From: Aidingimonas halophila
GTDB taxonomy: Bacteria; Pseudomonadota; Gammaproteobacteria; Pseudomonadales; Halomonadaceae
Direction: 5' to 3'
Assembly: GCF_900106955.1 (NCBI RefSeq)
Contig: NZ_FNNI01000006.1
Coordinates: forward strand, 248,001-312,000
Length of the DNA stretch: 64,000 nucleotides
Notes under the pieces: model-generated
Told to the model about the DNA's origin: nothing
The model's input: only the letters and a program-made list of their open reading frames with translations
Database searches by the model: none
Shown: in pieces, positions 46,201 through 55,284 of the stretch
Position numbering within the stretch: the stretch's first letter is position 1
Layout: each line of letters begins with the position of its first letter
Translations under genes and position numbers: made by a program

Positions 46201-47817
46201 TTCACGCAAATAATCCAGTGGTGGATTGGTGACTTGAGCAAACAATTGGTGGAAGTAAGCGAACAGCGGCTTGCGCTGTGCCGACAGCACGGCCAACGGG
46301 GTATCGTTGCCCATTGCCCCCAGTGGGTCCTTGCCCGATTCCGCCATGGGTGCCAACAGTACCCGCAAGCCTTCCATGGTGTAGCCGAAGGCACACTGAT
46401 GCGCCGTCAATGCCGCCGATGGCAACCGCTCCCCAGTCGATGCCGGCCGATCTTCGGTCAATGCCTCGAGCGAGACCCGTTGGCTCGCCAGCCATTCGCC
46501 ATACGGTGCGGCACGCGTCAGTTCATCGAAGATCTCCGCCTCCGGCACGATACGCTGCTGGCGCGTATCGGCAAGGAAGAGCTGGCCCGGCCGCAGTCGA
46601 CCCTGTTGAACGATCTCACCGAAATCGGTATCCAGCGTCCCGTTCTCGCTGGCCATGATCAGCTTGTCGTCACGCGTGAGGCAGTAGCGACAGGGACGTA
46701 ACCCATTACGGTCGATCACGGCACCAACGGCATCACCGTCGGTAGCCACCACCAGTGCCGGCCCATCCCAAGGCTCCATGAAGGTAGAGTGATAGTCATA
46801 GAAGGCCCGCTTCTCGGCCGACATCGCGGCATCTTGTTCCCAGGCTTCGGGAATCAACATGCGCAAGGCGTGCGGCAACGAGCGACCACCGATCAATAAC
46901 AGCTCGAGGACGTGATCGAAATCCGCGGAATCGCTCTGGCCCTCCTCGGCGAGTACCGGCAGAATCCGCTCGACGTCATCACCGAACCGGTCACTCGATA
47001 ATAATGGCTCACGAGCCCGCATCCAGTTGACATTGCCCCGCAGCGTATTGAATTCGCCGTTATGCACTACGGTACGGTAAGGATGGGCCAGCTCCCAGGC
47101 GCCCAGCGTATTGGTCGAAAACCGCGAGTGAACCAGAACCAGTGCGCTTTGCGTGCGTGCATCCTGCAGATCCGGGTAGTAGCTGCCCAGTTGAGCACAG
47201 GTCAGCAACCCCTTGTAGACGATGCGCTTGCGATCGAGGCTACAGATATAAAAAAGCTCTGCGCCCTCACCGCCCAACTCACGGTCACGAACTCGGTTCT
47301 GAATCTGACAACGCAGCACATAGAGTCCCACGTCGAGTGCGGATGCCGACAATGGCTGATTCGGCACCACGATACACTGCTCCACCCGAGGCTCACTCGC
47401 CAGGGCCGTTTCTCCCAATCCCCGGTTATCGGTGGGCACCAAACGCCAGGCCAGCAGGCGATACCCCAGATCCTCGACGGTCGACTCTATCAGTCGTTTG
47501 ATGGCCCGGTAACGTGTCTGATTGCGAGGCAGAAACAGCTGCGCAATGCCGTAGCTACCCTCAGACGGCAAGTCGTCGATGACATCGTTCAACAAACGAT
47601 GGGGGACCTGGAGCAGCATTCCGGCACCATCACCGGTATTTTCCTCTGCACCGCGGGCCCCCCGGTGATCGAGATGACACAGCATCCGCAAGCCATCATC
47701 GACCAGTTCATGGGATCGCTCGCCACGGATATTGAGAACCGTACCGACCCCGCAATGCGCATGGCCGGTACGGTTGGTATTCAGTGACGGGCGCGATTGG
47801 CCTCTCGGGTATCGCAT
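43282..47817 (-). CDS. gltB: Glutamate synthase large subunit
   Basis: 1511-residue catalytic subunit. The mature N-terminus is probably Cys22 (CGVGTVLNI), the glutaminase nucleophile, after a 21-residue propeptide. Domains: N-terminal amidotransferase (1-430), central domain, FMN-binding synthase domain (GEGGELPGGKVDE, SPPPHHDIYSIEDLAQLI), 3Fe-4S cysteines CLLLRKCHCNTC and the C-terminal beta-helix with repeated GG-rich strands. It assimilates ammonia of the kind released by the urease here. It does not stand beside aroB/hemE as in many relatives, so a paralogue elsewhere is possible. Confidence 0.97.
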   Translation of the reverse strand: MRYPRGQSRPSLNTNRTGHAHCGVGTVLNIRGERSHELVDDGLRMLCHLDHRGARGAEENTGDGAGMLLQVPHRLLNDVIDDLPSEGSYGIAQLFLPRNQTRYRAIKRLIESTVEDLGYRLLAWRLVPTDNRGLGETALASEPRVEQCIVVPNQPLSASALDVGLYVLRCQIQNRVRDRELGGEGAELFYICSLDRKRIVYKGLLTCAQLGSYYPDLQDARTQSALVLVHSRFSTNTLGAWELAHPYRTVVHNGEFNTLRGNVNWMRAREPLLSSDRFGDDVERILPVLAEEGQSDSADFDHVLELLLIGGRSLPHALRMLIPEAWEQDAAMSAEKRAFYDYHSTFMEPWDGPALVVATDGDAVGAVIDRNGLRPCRYCLTRDDKLIMASENGTLDTDFGEIVQQGRLRPGQLFLADTRQQRIVPEAEIFDELTRAAPYGEWLASQRVSLEALTEDRPASTGERLPSAALTAHQCAFGYTMEGLRVLLAPMAESGKDPLGAMGNDTPLAVLSAQRKPLFAYFHQLFAQVTNPPLDYLRESLVTSLRSHLGAQGSLLEATSRHCRRLCLESPILDDRSFAAVETLDRDGLRVSRLDTTYAPGDDLAKVIERLRQDAEAAIDRGSSLLVLDDRRAGATRVAIPSLLMVSAVHHGLIRAGKRSQASLILCVGEPYAVHHHCTLIGYGADAVYPWLAYRSLEQLHASGSLNGVDEAGAACHAYKQAVEDGLLKVMAKLGISTLESYKGAQAFEGIGLDVSLVDDYFTGTPAHIPGIGLAEIDADNVRAHTVAYSDRIAGNLPLLQGGDFYWRRDGEWHQWNPQTIGYLQQAARQNDAESYRRFAELINDQDQRLQTLRGLLDFEIDEAVSIPIGQVESADSILTRFGTGSMSFGALSREAHEVMAIAMNRIGGKAGSGEGGEQVERFGTDAENSMKQCASGRFGVTAQYLANARQIEIKMAQGAKPGEGGELPGGKVDEAIAEVRFTVPGVGLISPPPHHDIYSIEDLAQLIHDLKCANPEAEIHVKLVSKANVGTIAAGVAKARADAVLISGDAGGTGAAKKTSIKHTGTPWELGLAETHQVLMANRLRSRITVRADGGMKTGRDVAMAALLGAEEFGFGTAPMVVVGCLLLRKCHCNTCSVGVATQDPRLREQFDGQAEHVVNYMRFVAEELREIMARLGFRTLREMIGRVDRLRERRVEHPRGFSLDLSALLTRVESSDTSYKSREQNHQLEDKLDQRLIARAAEAFESGETVRLETPVCNRDRSVGTLLSSRWVKHHGGQPPEGCGLDVHLHGSAGQSFGAFVADGIGLHLCGEANDYVGKGLSGGLLTIRMPDTAGYAAADNVIIGNVALFGATRGEAYINGLAGERFGVRNSGALAVVEGVGDHGCEYMTAGVALILGPCGKNFAAGMSGGEAYLFDEDGTLAAFINPERVGLERLQDDRDVALVRRLLENHLVYTGSRRARALLDDWTMTLKCMRKVVPEAYADIVNRELSEGRDIRTALPSVAREVA

Positions 47818-47880
47818 ATCGCTGGTTACCCCCTGCCCGGTGACTATGTCCTATCCAATAATAGGCACTGTCTCTCCATA

Positions 47881-48498
47881 CTAGGATATGGATCGCCAAC
47901 GCTGCAGACAGATCATCAACAGTTGTACCGGTAGATAGACCGCCAGCGGCCATGCCACCATCAGGCCGACCAGATAAACGAGCGGATCGAGGCTCTCCTG
48001 AGGCTGACCGAAGGGCCCATGTACCCAATTGATATTGCGTTCGGGATCGGTGATTGCATAACTCAGTGGAACGATCAGCCACGTCAAGCCGGTTTGCCAC
48101 AGGATCGCACGCCGATCGAAACCGAGTCGCCACACCGACAGCGATGCCACGATCGGCAGAATCAGATGATAGAGCGACAACGCCCGTGTCACCGCCGGAT
48201 GGTCCGGGTCAAACATGTATTCGGTACCGCCGATCGGGTGCCAGCCCGTCACCAGCGCGGTTCCGACATCCACGGCCCACAACGTGCCCACCAGCAGGAC
48301 CGCCAGCAACTGCATGGACATCAGGCGGCGGCTCTCCGTCCAGAGAGCGACCAGAATCAGGAAATTGGCCAGATTGCACAACCACAGGAAGTTCTGTGGT
48401 CCCAGCAACACGACATAGGTGGGAGCCCAACACAGGATCCAGAGACTGAACAGCCATTTCGGCCACCACGGCAGCCGTCGCTCATGCATTCTTGCCAT
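47881..48498 (-). CDS. Hypothetical integral membrane protein
   Basis: About 205 residues with seven hydrophobic segments and a basic N-terminus (MARMHERRLPWWPKW). I do not recognise a family. Features: WAPTYVVLLGPQNFLWLCNLANF, GWHPIGGTEYMFDP and a DPERNINWVHGPFGQPQ loop near the C-terminus; the regular pattern resembles seven-helix envelope proteins. ATG 48498 follows AAGGGGG. It is upstream of gltB on the same strand (63-nt gap) and divergent from phhB. Confidence 0.75.
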   Translation of the reverse strand: MARMHERRLPWWPKWLFSLWILCWAPTYVVLLGPQNFLWLCNLANFLILVALWTESRRLMSMQLLAVLLVGTLWAVDVGTALVTGWHPIGGTEYMFDPDHPAVTRALSLYHLILPIVASLSVWRLGFDRRAILWQTGLTWLIVPLSYAITDPERNINWVHGPFGQPQESLDPLVYLVGLMVAWPLAVYLPVQLLMICLQRWRSIS

Positions 48499-48588
48499 GC
48501 TGCCCCCTTGCATCTCCTGCGCACTTCGAAACCATCCACTATCGGGATTGACTCACGCACCTGACAACCCCATATGTGATAGATGAGC

Positions 48589-48620
48589 ACAAGCGTCTTA
48601 TCCTTTCCAATGACGCTTGT
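48589..48620 (+). promoter_or_regulatory. Inverted repeat in the phhB leader
   Basis: ACAAGCGTC (48589-48597) and GACGCTTGT (48612-48620) are exact 9-nt complements separated by 14 nt, ending 31 nt before the phhB ATG. The 23-nt centre spacing suits either a dimeric regulator on two turns or an RNA hairpin. A TTGACT hexamer lies 36 nt upstream (48548). Confidence 0.5.
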
Positions 48621-48651
48621 TTCACTGCCGCAACGCAAACGAGGAGGCAAC

Positions 48652-48990
48652 ATGGCCAATCTGTCCCAACAGACGTGTGAAGCGTGCAGTATCGATGCCC
48701 CACGGGTCAGCGAGGAAGAGATCGCCCAGTACAAGCAGGACATTCCCGAGTGGCAGATCGTTGAGCGGGATGGCATCATGCAACTGGAGCGGGTCTTCAA
48801 ATTCCCCAATTTCCAGCAAGCCCTGGATTTCACCTACAAGGTCGGCCAGCTTGCCGAGGAAGCGGACCATCATCCGGCACTACTGACCGAATGGGGGAAA
48901 GTGACCGTTACGTGGTGGTCCCACAAGATCAAGGGCTTGCACAAGAACGATTTCATTCTGGCCGCCAGAACCGACGAGGTAGCAGCATAA
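48652..48990 (+). CDS. phhB: Pterin-4a-carbinolamine dehydratase
   Basis: 112-residue enzyme recycling the pterin cofactor of phenylalanine hydroxylase. Active-site pattern [33 protein letters not shown] is typical. Start ATG 48652 has GAGGAGG 4 nt before it. Cotranscribed with the aromatic aminotransferase (1-nt gap), as in the Pseudomonas phhABC operon, but no hydroxylase gene (phhA) is here; it must be elsewhere or absent. Confidence 0.95.
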   Translation: MANLSQQTCEACSIDAPRVSEEEIAQYKQDIPEWQIVERDGIMQLERVFKFPNFQQALDFTYKVGQLAEEADHHPALLTEWGKVTVTWWSHKIKGLHKNDFILAARTDEVAA

Positions 48991-48991
48991 A

Positions 48992-50179
48992 ATGTTCGAG
49001 CAGATTGAGCGGGTGCCCGGGGATGCCATCCTCGGGTTGATCGAGGCCTTCAACAAGGATACCAATCCACAAAAGGTCGATCTCGGGGTCGGTGTCTATC
49101 GTGATGCCAAGGGTACGACGCCCGTGATGCGGGCCGTCAAGGAGGCCGAGGCGATACTGCTCGAAAACGAGACCACCAAGAGTTATATCGGGTCTCACGG
49201 CGATCCTCGCTATGCCGACGTCGTTCTCCCTCTCGTGCTGGGAAGCGGCTCCCCTGTTCTGGCCGACAATCGCGCCAGCCTGACGCAATCGCCGGGGGGG
49301 ACCGGCGCCTTGCGCCTGGCGGCGGATTTCGTGCATACCCAACTTCCCGGCAAGGGCATCTGGGTCAGCACTCCGACCTGGCCCAATCACCTGGGCATTT
49401 TCGAGGCCGCCGGCCTGAAGATCGGCAAGTATCCTTATGTCGATGAGAACAACCGGTTGGACTTCGCCGGCATGCTTGACGCCATCCGGGAAATTCCCGA
49501 AGGGGACGTCGTCGTACTGCATGCTTGCTGCCACAACCCTTCGGGCTTCGATCTGTCGAAGGAACAGTGGCATCAGGTACTGGCGGTCGTACAGGAGCGT
49601 CACCTGCTACCCCTCGTCGACTTCGCCTATCAGGGCTTCGGTGACGGCCTCGACGACGACGCCTATGGCGTCAGACTGCTGGCAGAAAACCTCGATGAGC
49701 TGCTGATCACCAGTTCCTGCTCGAAGAATTTCGGACTCTACCGTGAACGAACCGGCGCATTGATCGCCATCGCCCGAAACAACGAACAGATGGAAAATGT
49801 CCGGTCGCAGATGGCGATCGTGGCCCGTGAGAACTATTCCAACCCGCCGGCCCATGGTGCTGCAGTCGTTCGAGAGATCCTCGAATCTGCCGAACTGGCC
49901 GCACATTGGCAGGAGGAGTTGACCGAGATGCGCGACCGCATCAACGGTCTGCGTCGTGAATTCGTATCGGCCCTCGAGCCCTATGGTCTCTCCGACAGGT
50001 ATGCGTTCATCGCCGAACAGCGTGGCATGTTCTCGTATACCGGCTTGACCCCGGAGCAGGTCGACCGTCTCCGCGATGAATTCGGTATCTACATGGTGCG
50101 TTCAGGCCGGGCCAATGTCGCCGGACTCGCCTCCGACAATCTGCCCTATGTCGCCAAGGCTATCGCCGCAGTCCAGTGA
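48992..50179 (+). CDS. phhC: Aromatic amino acid aminotransferase
   Basis: 395-residue class I aminotransferase (PLP) of the AspC/TyrB type. Pyridoxal Lys in ITSSCSKNFGLYRERTGA; ACCHNPSGFDLSKEQW and the C-terminal Arg motif YMVRSGRANVAGL bind substrate carboxylates. Coupled to phhB, it likely transaminates tyrosine or phenylalanine in catabolism. Could be named tyrB; the operon favours phhC. Converges on dadA 18 nt downstream. Confidence 0.93.
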   Translation: MFEQIERVPGDAILGLIEAFNKDTNPQKVDLGVGVYRDAKGTTPVMRAVKEAEAILLENETTKSYIGSHGDPRYADVVLPLVLGSGSPVLADNRASLTQSPGGTGALRLAADFVHTQLPGKGIWVSTPTWPNHLGIFEAAGLKIGKYPYVDENNRLDFAGMLDAIREIPEGDVVVLHACCHNPSGFDLSKEQWHQVLAVVQERHLLPLVDFAYQGFGDGLDDDAYGVRLLAENLDELLITSSCSKNFGLYRERTGALIAIARNNEQMENVRSQMAIVARENYSNPPAHGAAVVREILESAELAAHWQEELTEMRDRINGLRREFVSALEPYGLSDRYAFIAEQRGMFSYTGLTPEQVDRLRDEFGIYMVRSGRANVAGLASDNLPYVAKAIAAVQ

Positions 50180-50197
50180 CCGCGGCGACCCGGCCTG

Positions 50198-51457
50198 TCA
50201 GGCCGCGTAGCGGCCGACATCCAACCCCCGGGGATCGATGGCGGGCTGCCGTCCCGCCATCAGATCCGCCAGCAGATGAGCGCTACCGCAGCTCATCGTC
50301 CACCCCAGCGTTCCATGCCCGGTATTGAGCCACAGGTTGTCATACTTGGTGCCACCAATGATGGGAGTGGAATCCGGCGTCATCGGACGCAGACCGGTCC
50401 AGAATTCTGCTCTGGCAAGGTCTCCACCTTCCGGAAACACATCGCGCACCACCATACTGATCGTCGAGCGACGCTTCTCCAACAGGTTGAGGTCGTACGA
50501 TGCCAGTTCAGCCGTCCCTCCCACACGAATCCGATCATCGAAGCGGGAAATCGCCACCTTGAAGGTCTCATCCATGATCGTGGACTGCGGTGCGCCACCA
50601 TCGTCAATCACGGGAATGGTCAGACTGTAGCCTTTGACCGGATAAATCGGCAGACGGATATCCAGATCCTTGACCATCAGTGGTGAAAAGCTGCCCAGAC
50701 AGACCACATAAGCATCCGCCGTCATGGCTCCCGCGCTGGTCATGACCGATTCGATAGTATCGGCACGCCGTTCGATACGCTGAATATCGATACCGAAACG
50801 GAACGTCACACCCAACTGGTCGCGGCAGTATTCCGCCAGACGATTGGTGAACAAGTGGCAATCACCGGTCTGATCATCAGGCAGATGCAGCCCACCGACG
50901 AATTTACCGGGCACTCTGGCCAAGGCCGGCTCCACGTCCGTGATGTCATCGGCGCCCAACAACCGGTGACGAACACCGCACTGTTCAAGAATCTTCATGT
51001 CCTTGGCCGCTGAGGCGATCTGACTTTCATGGCGGAAGAGCTGCATCAGGCCACGCTGGCGGTCCTCGTAGCGAATGCCGGTCTCCTCGCGCAAATGATC
51101 GATGCAGGCCCGGCTGTATTCAGCCACCCGGACCATGCGCTCCTTGTTGGTGGCATAGCGCTCGGTCGTGCAATTGCCGAACATCTGCATCATGAAGCGC
51201 GCCATGGCGGGGTCCATGCGCGGCTGAATCTTTAGCGGGGCATGCTCCTGGAACATCCATTTTACGGCCTTGCGGGGAATGCCTGGAGCAGCCCAGGGTG
51301 ACGAGAAGCCAAAGGAGACCTGCCCGGCATTGCCGTAGCTCGTTTCCATCGCCGGCGCCGCCTGTCGATCGATCACCGTCACTTCATGTCCCTGACGAGC
51401 CAGGTAATAGGCACTGGTGACACCCACGACGCCGCTGCCCAGAATCAATACATGCAT
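50198..51457 (-). CDS. dadA: D-amino acid dehydrogenase small subunit
   Basis: Membrane-associated FAD enzyme oxidising D-amino acids, chiefly D-alanine, to 2-oxo acids. About 419 residues; HVLILGSGVVGVTSAYYLARQGHEVTVIDR is the dinucleotide fold and GLRPMTPDSTPIIGGTKYDNLWLNTGHGTLGWTMSCGSA the C-terminal flavin motif. Three in-frame ATGs cluster at 51457-51463; MHVLIL matches the family best. The AT-rich 137-nt gap upstream probably holds its promoter. No dadX racemase follows. Confidence 0.95.
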   Translation of the reverse strand: MHVLILGSGVVGVTSAYYLARQGHEVTVIDRQAAPAMETSYGNAGQVSFGFSSPWAAPGIPRKAVKWMFQEHAPLKIQPRMDPAMARFMMQMFGNCTTERYATNKERMVRVAEYSRACIDHLREETGIRYEDRQRGLMQLFRHESQIASAAKDMKILEQCGVRHRLLGADDITDVEPALARVPGKFVGGLHLPDDQTGDCHLFTNRLAEYCRDQLGVTFRFGIDIQRIERRADTIESVMTSAGAMTADAYVVCLGSFSPLMVKDLDIRLPIYPVKGYSLTIPVIDDGGAPQSTIMDETFKVAISRFDDRIRVGGTAELASYDLNLLEKRRSTISMVVRDVFPEGGDLARAEFWTGLRPMTPDSTPIIGGTKYDNLWLNTGHGTLGWTMSCGSAHLLADLMAGRQPAIDPRGLDVGRYAA

Positions 51458-51600
51458 CATCACGCTCCACGCTTGTTGTATGAATCGGTGCAGTATAAAA
51501 GCAACGTCGCAGAATAATCGTTTGTTTTACCTCATATGGATAAACTTATACATCAAATTTTGATTGTAAAATGGTTAATCGTTTTAATAAAAGCAATAAT

Positions 51601-52950
51601 TCAAGTTGTTTTTCCTGCTGTCGCTCTGTCGCGATTTCGCGTCATACGATATACACGCCAGGCAAGTATACCGGCCAGCACATTGCCCCCTGCTGCCCCC
51701 ATGGCCAGACCATGGATACCTCCCAGCTGTGTCCCGAGCCACAAACAGGGGAGGTAGCAGATGAAAAGACGCGCTCCGGACATCAGCATCGCTTTCAGCG
51801 GCCACCCCAGCGCATTACCCGCCGAGACCACGATCATGCAGACACCCAATAGCGCGTAACTTGGCAGCAGGAAGCGAATCAATATCGCCAGGTCGCCGCG
51901 TACCTCCGGACTCCCCGAGAGAACCAAGGCGACCCAAGGCGCTCCCAATGTCATCAGCAGACCGAGCCCCAGTTGCCAGACGATGACGACCCGTACCGCC
52001 AATCTCATCAGCGACTCGATGCGTTGCCAGTCTCCGCCGCCATAGCATCGGCCCAGCCAGGGAGGCAATGACATGGTCAGTGCCAGTACCACCATCAACG
52101 ACAGGGTTTCCAATCGACTGGCCAGCCCCCAGGCAGCTACGCTGGCCTCCCCCAGCGATGCCACGATGCTGATGGCCAGCATCTGCGCCAGCGGCGGCAT
52201 CAATTGGCTGATCATGGCCGGACCGGCAATTCCCATGAAATCACGCAGCGATTGTCGCGCTTCAGTGATCAGTCCCCGCCGGGCCAACCAGCCAGTGCCC
52301 TGCAAACGCCATGACAGGACCATCAGGCCACTGGCAAATGCCAGCGCCGTTGCCCAGGCGGCTCCCGGCAATCCCAACCCATGCCAGGGCCCGACACCGA
52401 AAATGAGTAGCGGATCCAGCGCCAGATTGATCACACTGGTCGCCACCATCAACTTGCCGGGCAGGCGCGTATTACCATGAGCACGAAACAGGCTATAACC
52501 GAAATAGAGCAAGGCGCCCAACCAGGCGGCAAGCAGTTGCGGTGCCCAGTATGAGCGAATCAATGCCAGGCTCCGAGGACCGGCGCCCAGACGGGTGAAG
52601 ATCGGTTCGTGCACGATCCACAGCACGATCGTCAGTACAGCGATGACAAGGCCGCCGACCCAGAGCACCAGACTGCCGAGGCGACGCGCGCGTTGCTTCT
52701 CACCGGCTCCCAGCGCCCGCGAAATCAAGGCCGCAATAGCGATTCCCATACCGACCTGGAAACCGATGATCAAGAACGAGAGCGGAAACGTGAAGGATTG
52801 CGCAGCCAGGGGACGCGTACCGAGCCGGGCGATAAAGGCACTGTCAACCAGTTGCATGCCCAGCAGCGACAGCACTCCGATAGCCATCGGCCATGTCTGA
52901 CGCCAAAGTTGACGCCCCAGTCCCGTTTCCGTCGTTGCAGTTACCGACAC
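51601..52950 (-). CDS. MATE-family efflux transporter
   Basis: 449-residue inner-membrane multidrug or toxin exporter using a Na+ or H+ gradient. Twelve hydrophobic helices in two halves; MATE motifs LSLLGMQLVDSAFIARLGTRPLAAQSF near the start and AQMLAISIVASLGEASVAAWGLASRLE in the second half. Upstream of dadA on the same strand but 137 nt away, so probably separate. Confidence 0.93.
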   Translation of the reverse strand: MSVTATTETGLGRQLWRQTWPMAIGVLSLLGMQLVDSAFIARLGTRPLAAQSFTFPLSFLIIGFQVGMGIAIAALISRALGAGEKQRARRLGSLVLWVGGLVIAVLTIVLWIVHEPIFTRLGAGPRSLALIRSYWAPQLLAAWLGALLYFGYSLFRAHGNTRLPGKLMVATSVINLALDPLLIFGVGPWHGLGLPGAAWATALAFASGLMVLSWRLQGTGWLARRGLITEARQSLRDFMGIAGPAMISQLMPPLAQMLAISIVASLGEASVAAWGLASRLETLSLMVVLALTMSLPPWLGRCYGGGDWQRIESLMRLAVRVVIVWQLGLGLLMTLGAPWVALVLSGSPEVRGDLAILIRFLLPSYALLGVCMIVVSAGNALGWPLKAMLMSGARLFICYLPCLWLGTQLGGIHGLAMGAAGGNVLAGILAWRVYRMTRNRDRATAGKTT

Positions 52951-52999
52951 GCTGTCTCCATCCAGAACAAAGAGCGCGTATTGTAACTTGCTTTACTGA

Positions 53000-54934
53000 C
53001 TAGCCCGAGTACCGGTTGATAGGCGTCACCAATCCCGTCAACAAATTTTGCGCATCGTCGGCGGCCATGGGCTTGAAACAGTAATAGCCCTGGACCAGAT
53101 CACACCCGAGCTCACGCACCAGCTCCAGCTGTTCTTCGGTCTCCACGCCCTCGGCGATCACCTCGAGTCCTAGCCGATGACCAATGAACACGGTGGCCGC
53201 CATGATGGCACGATCGCTGGGATCATCCGGGGAGTCGCGAACGAAACTGCGATCGATCTTGAGGGCCGTCACGGGAAACAGTTTCAGATAGCTGAGAGAC
53301 GAGTAGCCGGTACCGAAGTCATCGATAGCGATTTTCATGCCGCGATGATAGAGGCGCCGCAAGGTATCGAGGACATTGTCATCGGCCTGAATGAGAACAT
53401 TCTCGGTCAACTCGATGCCGATATCCCGGGAGGTCAACCCATAATGCTCCATACAGGCCTCGAGTTGATCGAACACTTCGAGGTAGGTCACCTGCTTGCC
53501 CGAAAAGTTGATATCAACCCGATAGTCGTTCAACTCCAGTTGATTCCATGCGGCCTTTTGCCTGCACACCTCTTCGATCACCCACTTTCCCAATCGATGA
53601 ATCAGATTCGAACGCTCGGCGACAGGAATGAATTCGCCCGGCGAAATCGATCCGCCTTCCGGGGGAAACCAGCGCACCAGTGCTTCCAGATTCTCGATAC
53701 GCCCGCTGTTGGCTGCCACCTGCGGCTGATAATGCATCGACAATTCATCGTCGCGCAGCGCATGTTGCAGGCGTTCGGCCAGGCGATGCTGATGAACCAG
53801 CTCGTCATGCAGTTGCTGGTTGAAGAACCAGTAGCAATTGGGGCCGAACAGCTTGGCGCGGTTCTTGGCGACATCGGCATTATGGACCAATTCACGTGCC
53901 GTGTTGCCATTATAGGGAAACAGACTGACCCCGATGCTGGCTGTCAGATGGATCTCACGATCAGCCAGTACATAGGGCTGATTGAAGGTTTCCAGGACGG
54001 ACTCGACCAACTGAAGCGCATCACTGTCCGTTTCGAGCCGGGGAAACGCCATCACGAATTCGTCACTACCGAAGCGTGCCAGAAGATCCGAACCACGCTG
54101 GCGCTGACGCAACCGCTGAGCGACCAGAAGCAGTAGCGCATCACCCAGCTCATACCCTTGCGCATCGTTGATTTCACCGAACCTATCGAGATCGACGAAG
54201 ATCACCGCAACCTGGCGATTCTGACGACCGCTTTCTGTCAGGCAATCATTCAGTTCGGTTTCGAAACTCTGGCGATTGGGCAGATGCGTCAGGGTGTCGA
54301 AATTCGTCACGAATTCCAGATCCCGCCGGGCCTGCTTCTGATCGGAGAGATCCACATCGACACAGAACATCAATGGGTTTTCGGTGTGCTCGCCGATCAT
54401 GACATGGTGCGAGAACACGGCTACCGGCGCCCCGGTCTTGTGCGTTAGTTCAAGTTCTTCAGCCGGGATCTCGATACCGTGCGTGATCCAGTCATGATGG
54501 GCATCGATCACGGCCTGACGCATCGAATCCGGAATAATCAGTTCCTCGAGCTTCCTCCCCTGGGCCTCGTCGGGCAGATAACCGTAGAGACGGGTGCTGG
54601 CCTCGTTCCAGTAGATGACACGCCGATTGCGATCATATCCCTGAACCGCCACCTTCGGCAGACTTTCCAGCAAGGCACGAAACCGCTGCTCACTCTCGGA
54701 ATAGTGTCGCTGAACGGTTTCCAGCCGCCCGTCCAGCTCCGATGCCTCATGGTGTTGCTGACGATGAAACAGCCATATGACGGCACAGGCACTGACCAGC
54801 GCCACTGCTGACAAGGCACCGAGCCACCAGGCACGGGTAGCCGTCACGATGAATACCAACAGGACAACGCTAGCCGTCAGGATCGACAACCCATAGAGCC
54901 AAGTGGATTTTCCACTGCGTTTCCTGACGGTCAT
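53000..54934 (-). CDS. Membrane PAS-GGDEF-EAL protein, GGDEF degenerate
   Basis: About 644 residues. Two transmembrane helices (within the first 55 residues), PAS domain (residues about 75-205: RFRALLESLPKVAVQGYDRNRRVIYWNEAST), GGDEF domain with GSDEF in place of GGDEF, and an EAL domain keeping LEALVRW, the metal Asn of DINFSGKQ, ELTEN, DDFGTGYSSL, LKIDRSFV and AEGVET. Predicted c-di-GMP phosphodiesterase with a non-catalytic, possibly GTP-sensing, GGDEF. ATG 54934 is preceded by AGAGG. The 350-nt gap to the next gene is AT-rich; a CTGCT...AGCAG inverted repeat and a TTGACA (55186) without a good -10 are all I see besides the hairpin at 55245. Confidence 0.9.
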   Translation of the reverse strand: MTVRKRSGKSTWLYGLSILTASVVLLVFIVTATRAWWLGALSAVALVSACAVIWLFHRQQHHEASELDGRLETVQRHYSESEQRFRALLESLPKVAVQGYDRNRRVIYWNEASTRLYGYLPDEAQGRKLEELIIPDSMRQAVIDAHHDWITHGIEIPAEELELTHKTGAPVAVFSHHVMIGEHTENPLMFCVDVDLSDQKQARRDLEFVTNFDTLTHLPNRQSFETELNDCLTESGRQNRQVAVIFVDLDRFGEINDAQGYELGDALLLLVAQRLRQRQRGSDLLARFGSDEFVMAFPRLETDSDALQLVESVLETFNQPYVLADREIHLTASIGVSLFPYNGNTARELVHNADVAKNRAKLFGPNCYWFFNQQLHDELVHQHRLAERLQHALRDDELSMHYQPQVAANSGRIENLEALVRWFPPEGGSISPGEFIPVAERSNLIHRLGKWVIEEVCRQKAAWNQLELNDYRVDINFSGKQVTYLEVFDQLEACMEHYGLTSRDIGIELTENVLIQADDNVLDTLRRLYHRGMKIAIDDFGTGYSSLSYLKLFPVTALKIDRSFVRDSPDDPSDRAIMAATVFIGHRLGLEVIAEGVETEEQLELVRELGCDLVQGYYCFKPMAADDAQNLLTGLVTPINRYSG

Positions 54935-55244
54935 GCTGGTACCTCTAGTCTGGTAATGCCGATACTCATGTGCCGATGAAACCACCGTCGGTTGATAAAA
55001 CGGACGCGAGATCTTGTGAAACTATCCTACACGGAACTGCCTCCATCCCCCACCCCAACTCATTGATCTGATGCGTTTACGCTACATCATCCAATGATCG
55101 TGATGAGATTCCTCCTGCCAGTGACTGCTTTCACCATAGCGCTTTTTTAGCAGAAATCCCCTTCTAACAAAGCAGATACATTTTATTGACATTTTTTATC
55201 ATATCTTTCCACTCTTTATTAGGTTGCCACAGAGCAACGACATT

Positions 55245-55265
55245 TCTCATCGATTCCCGATGAGA
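55245..55265 (+). promoter_or_regulatory. Hairpin just before the dioxygenase ribosome site
   Basis: TCTCATCG and CGATGAGA pair over 8 bp around a 5-nt loop, ending 6 nt before the AAGAGG ribosome site and 19 nt before the ATG at 55285. It could modulate translation or be an operator dyad. Confidence 0.5.
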
Positions 55266-55284
55266 TCATCAAGAGGAAATCATC

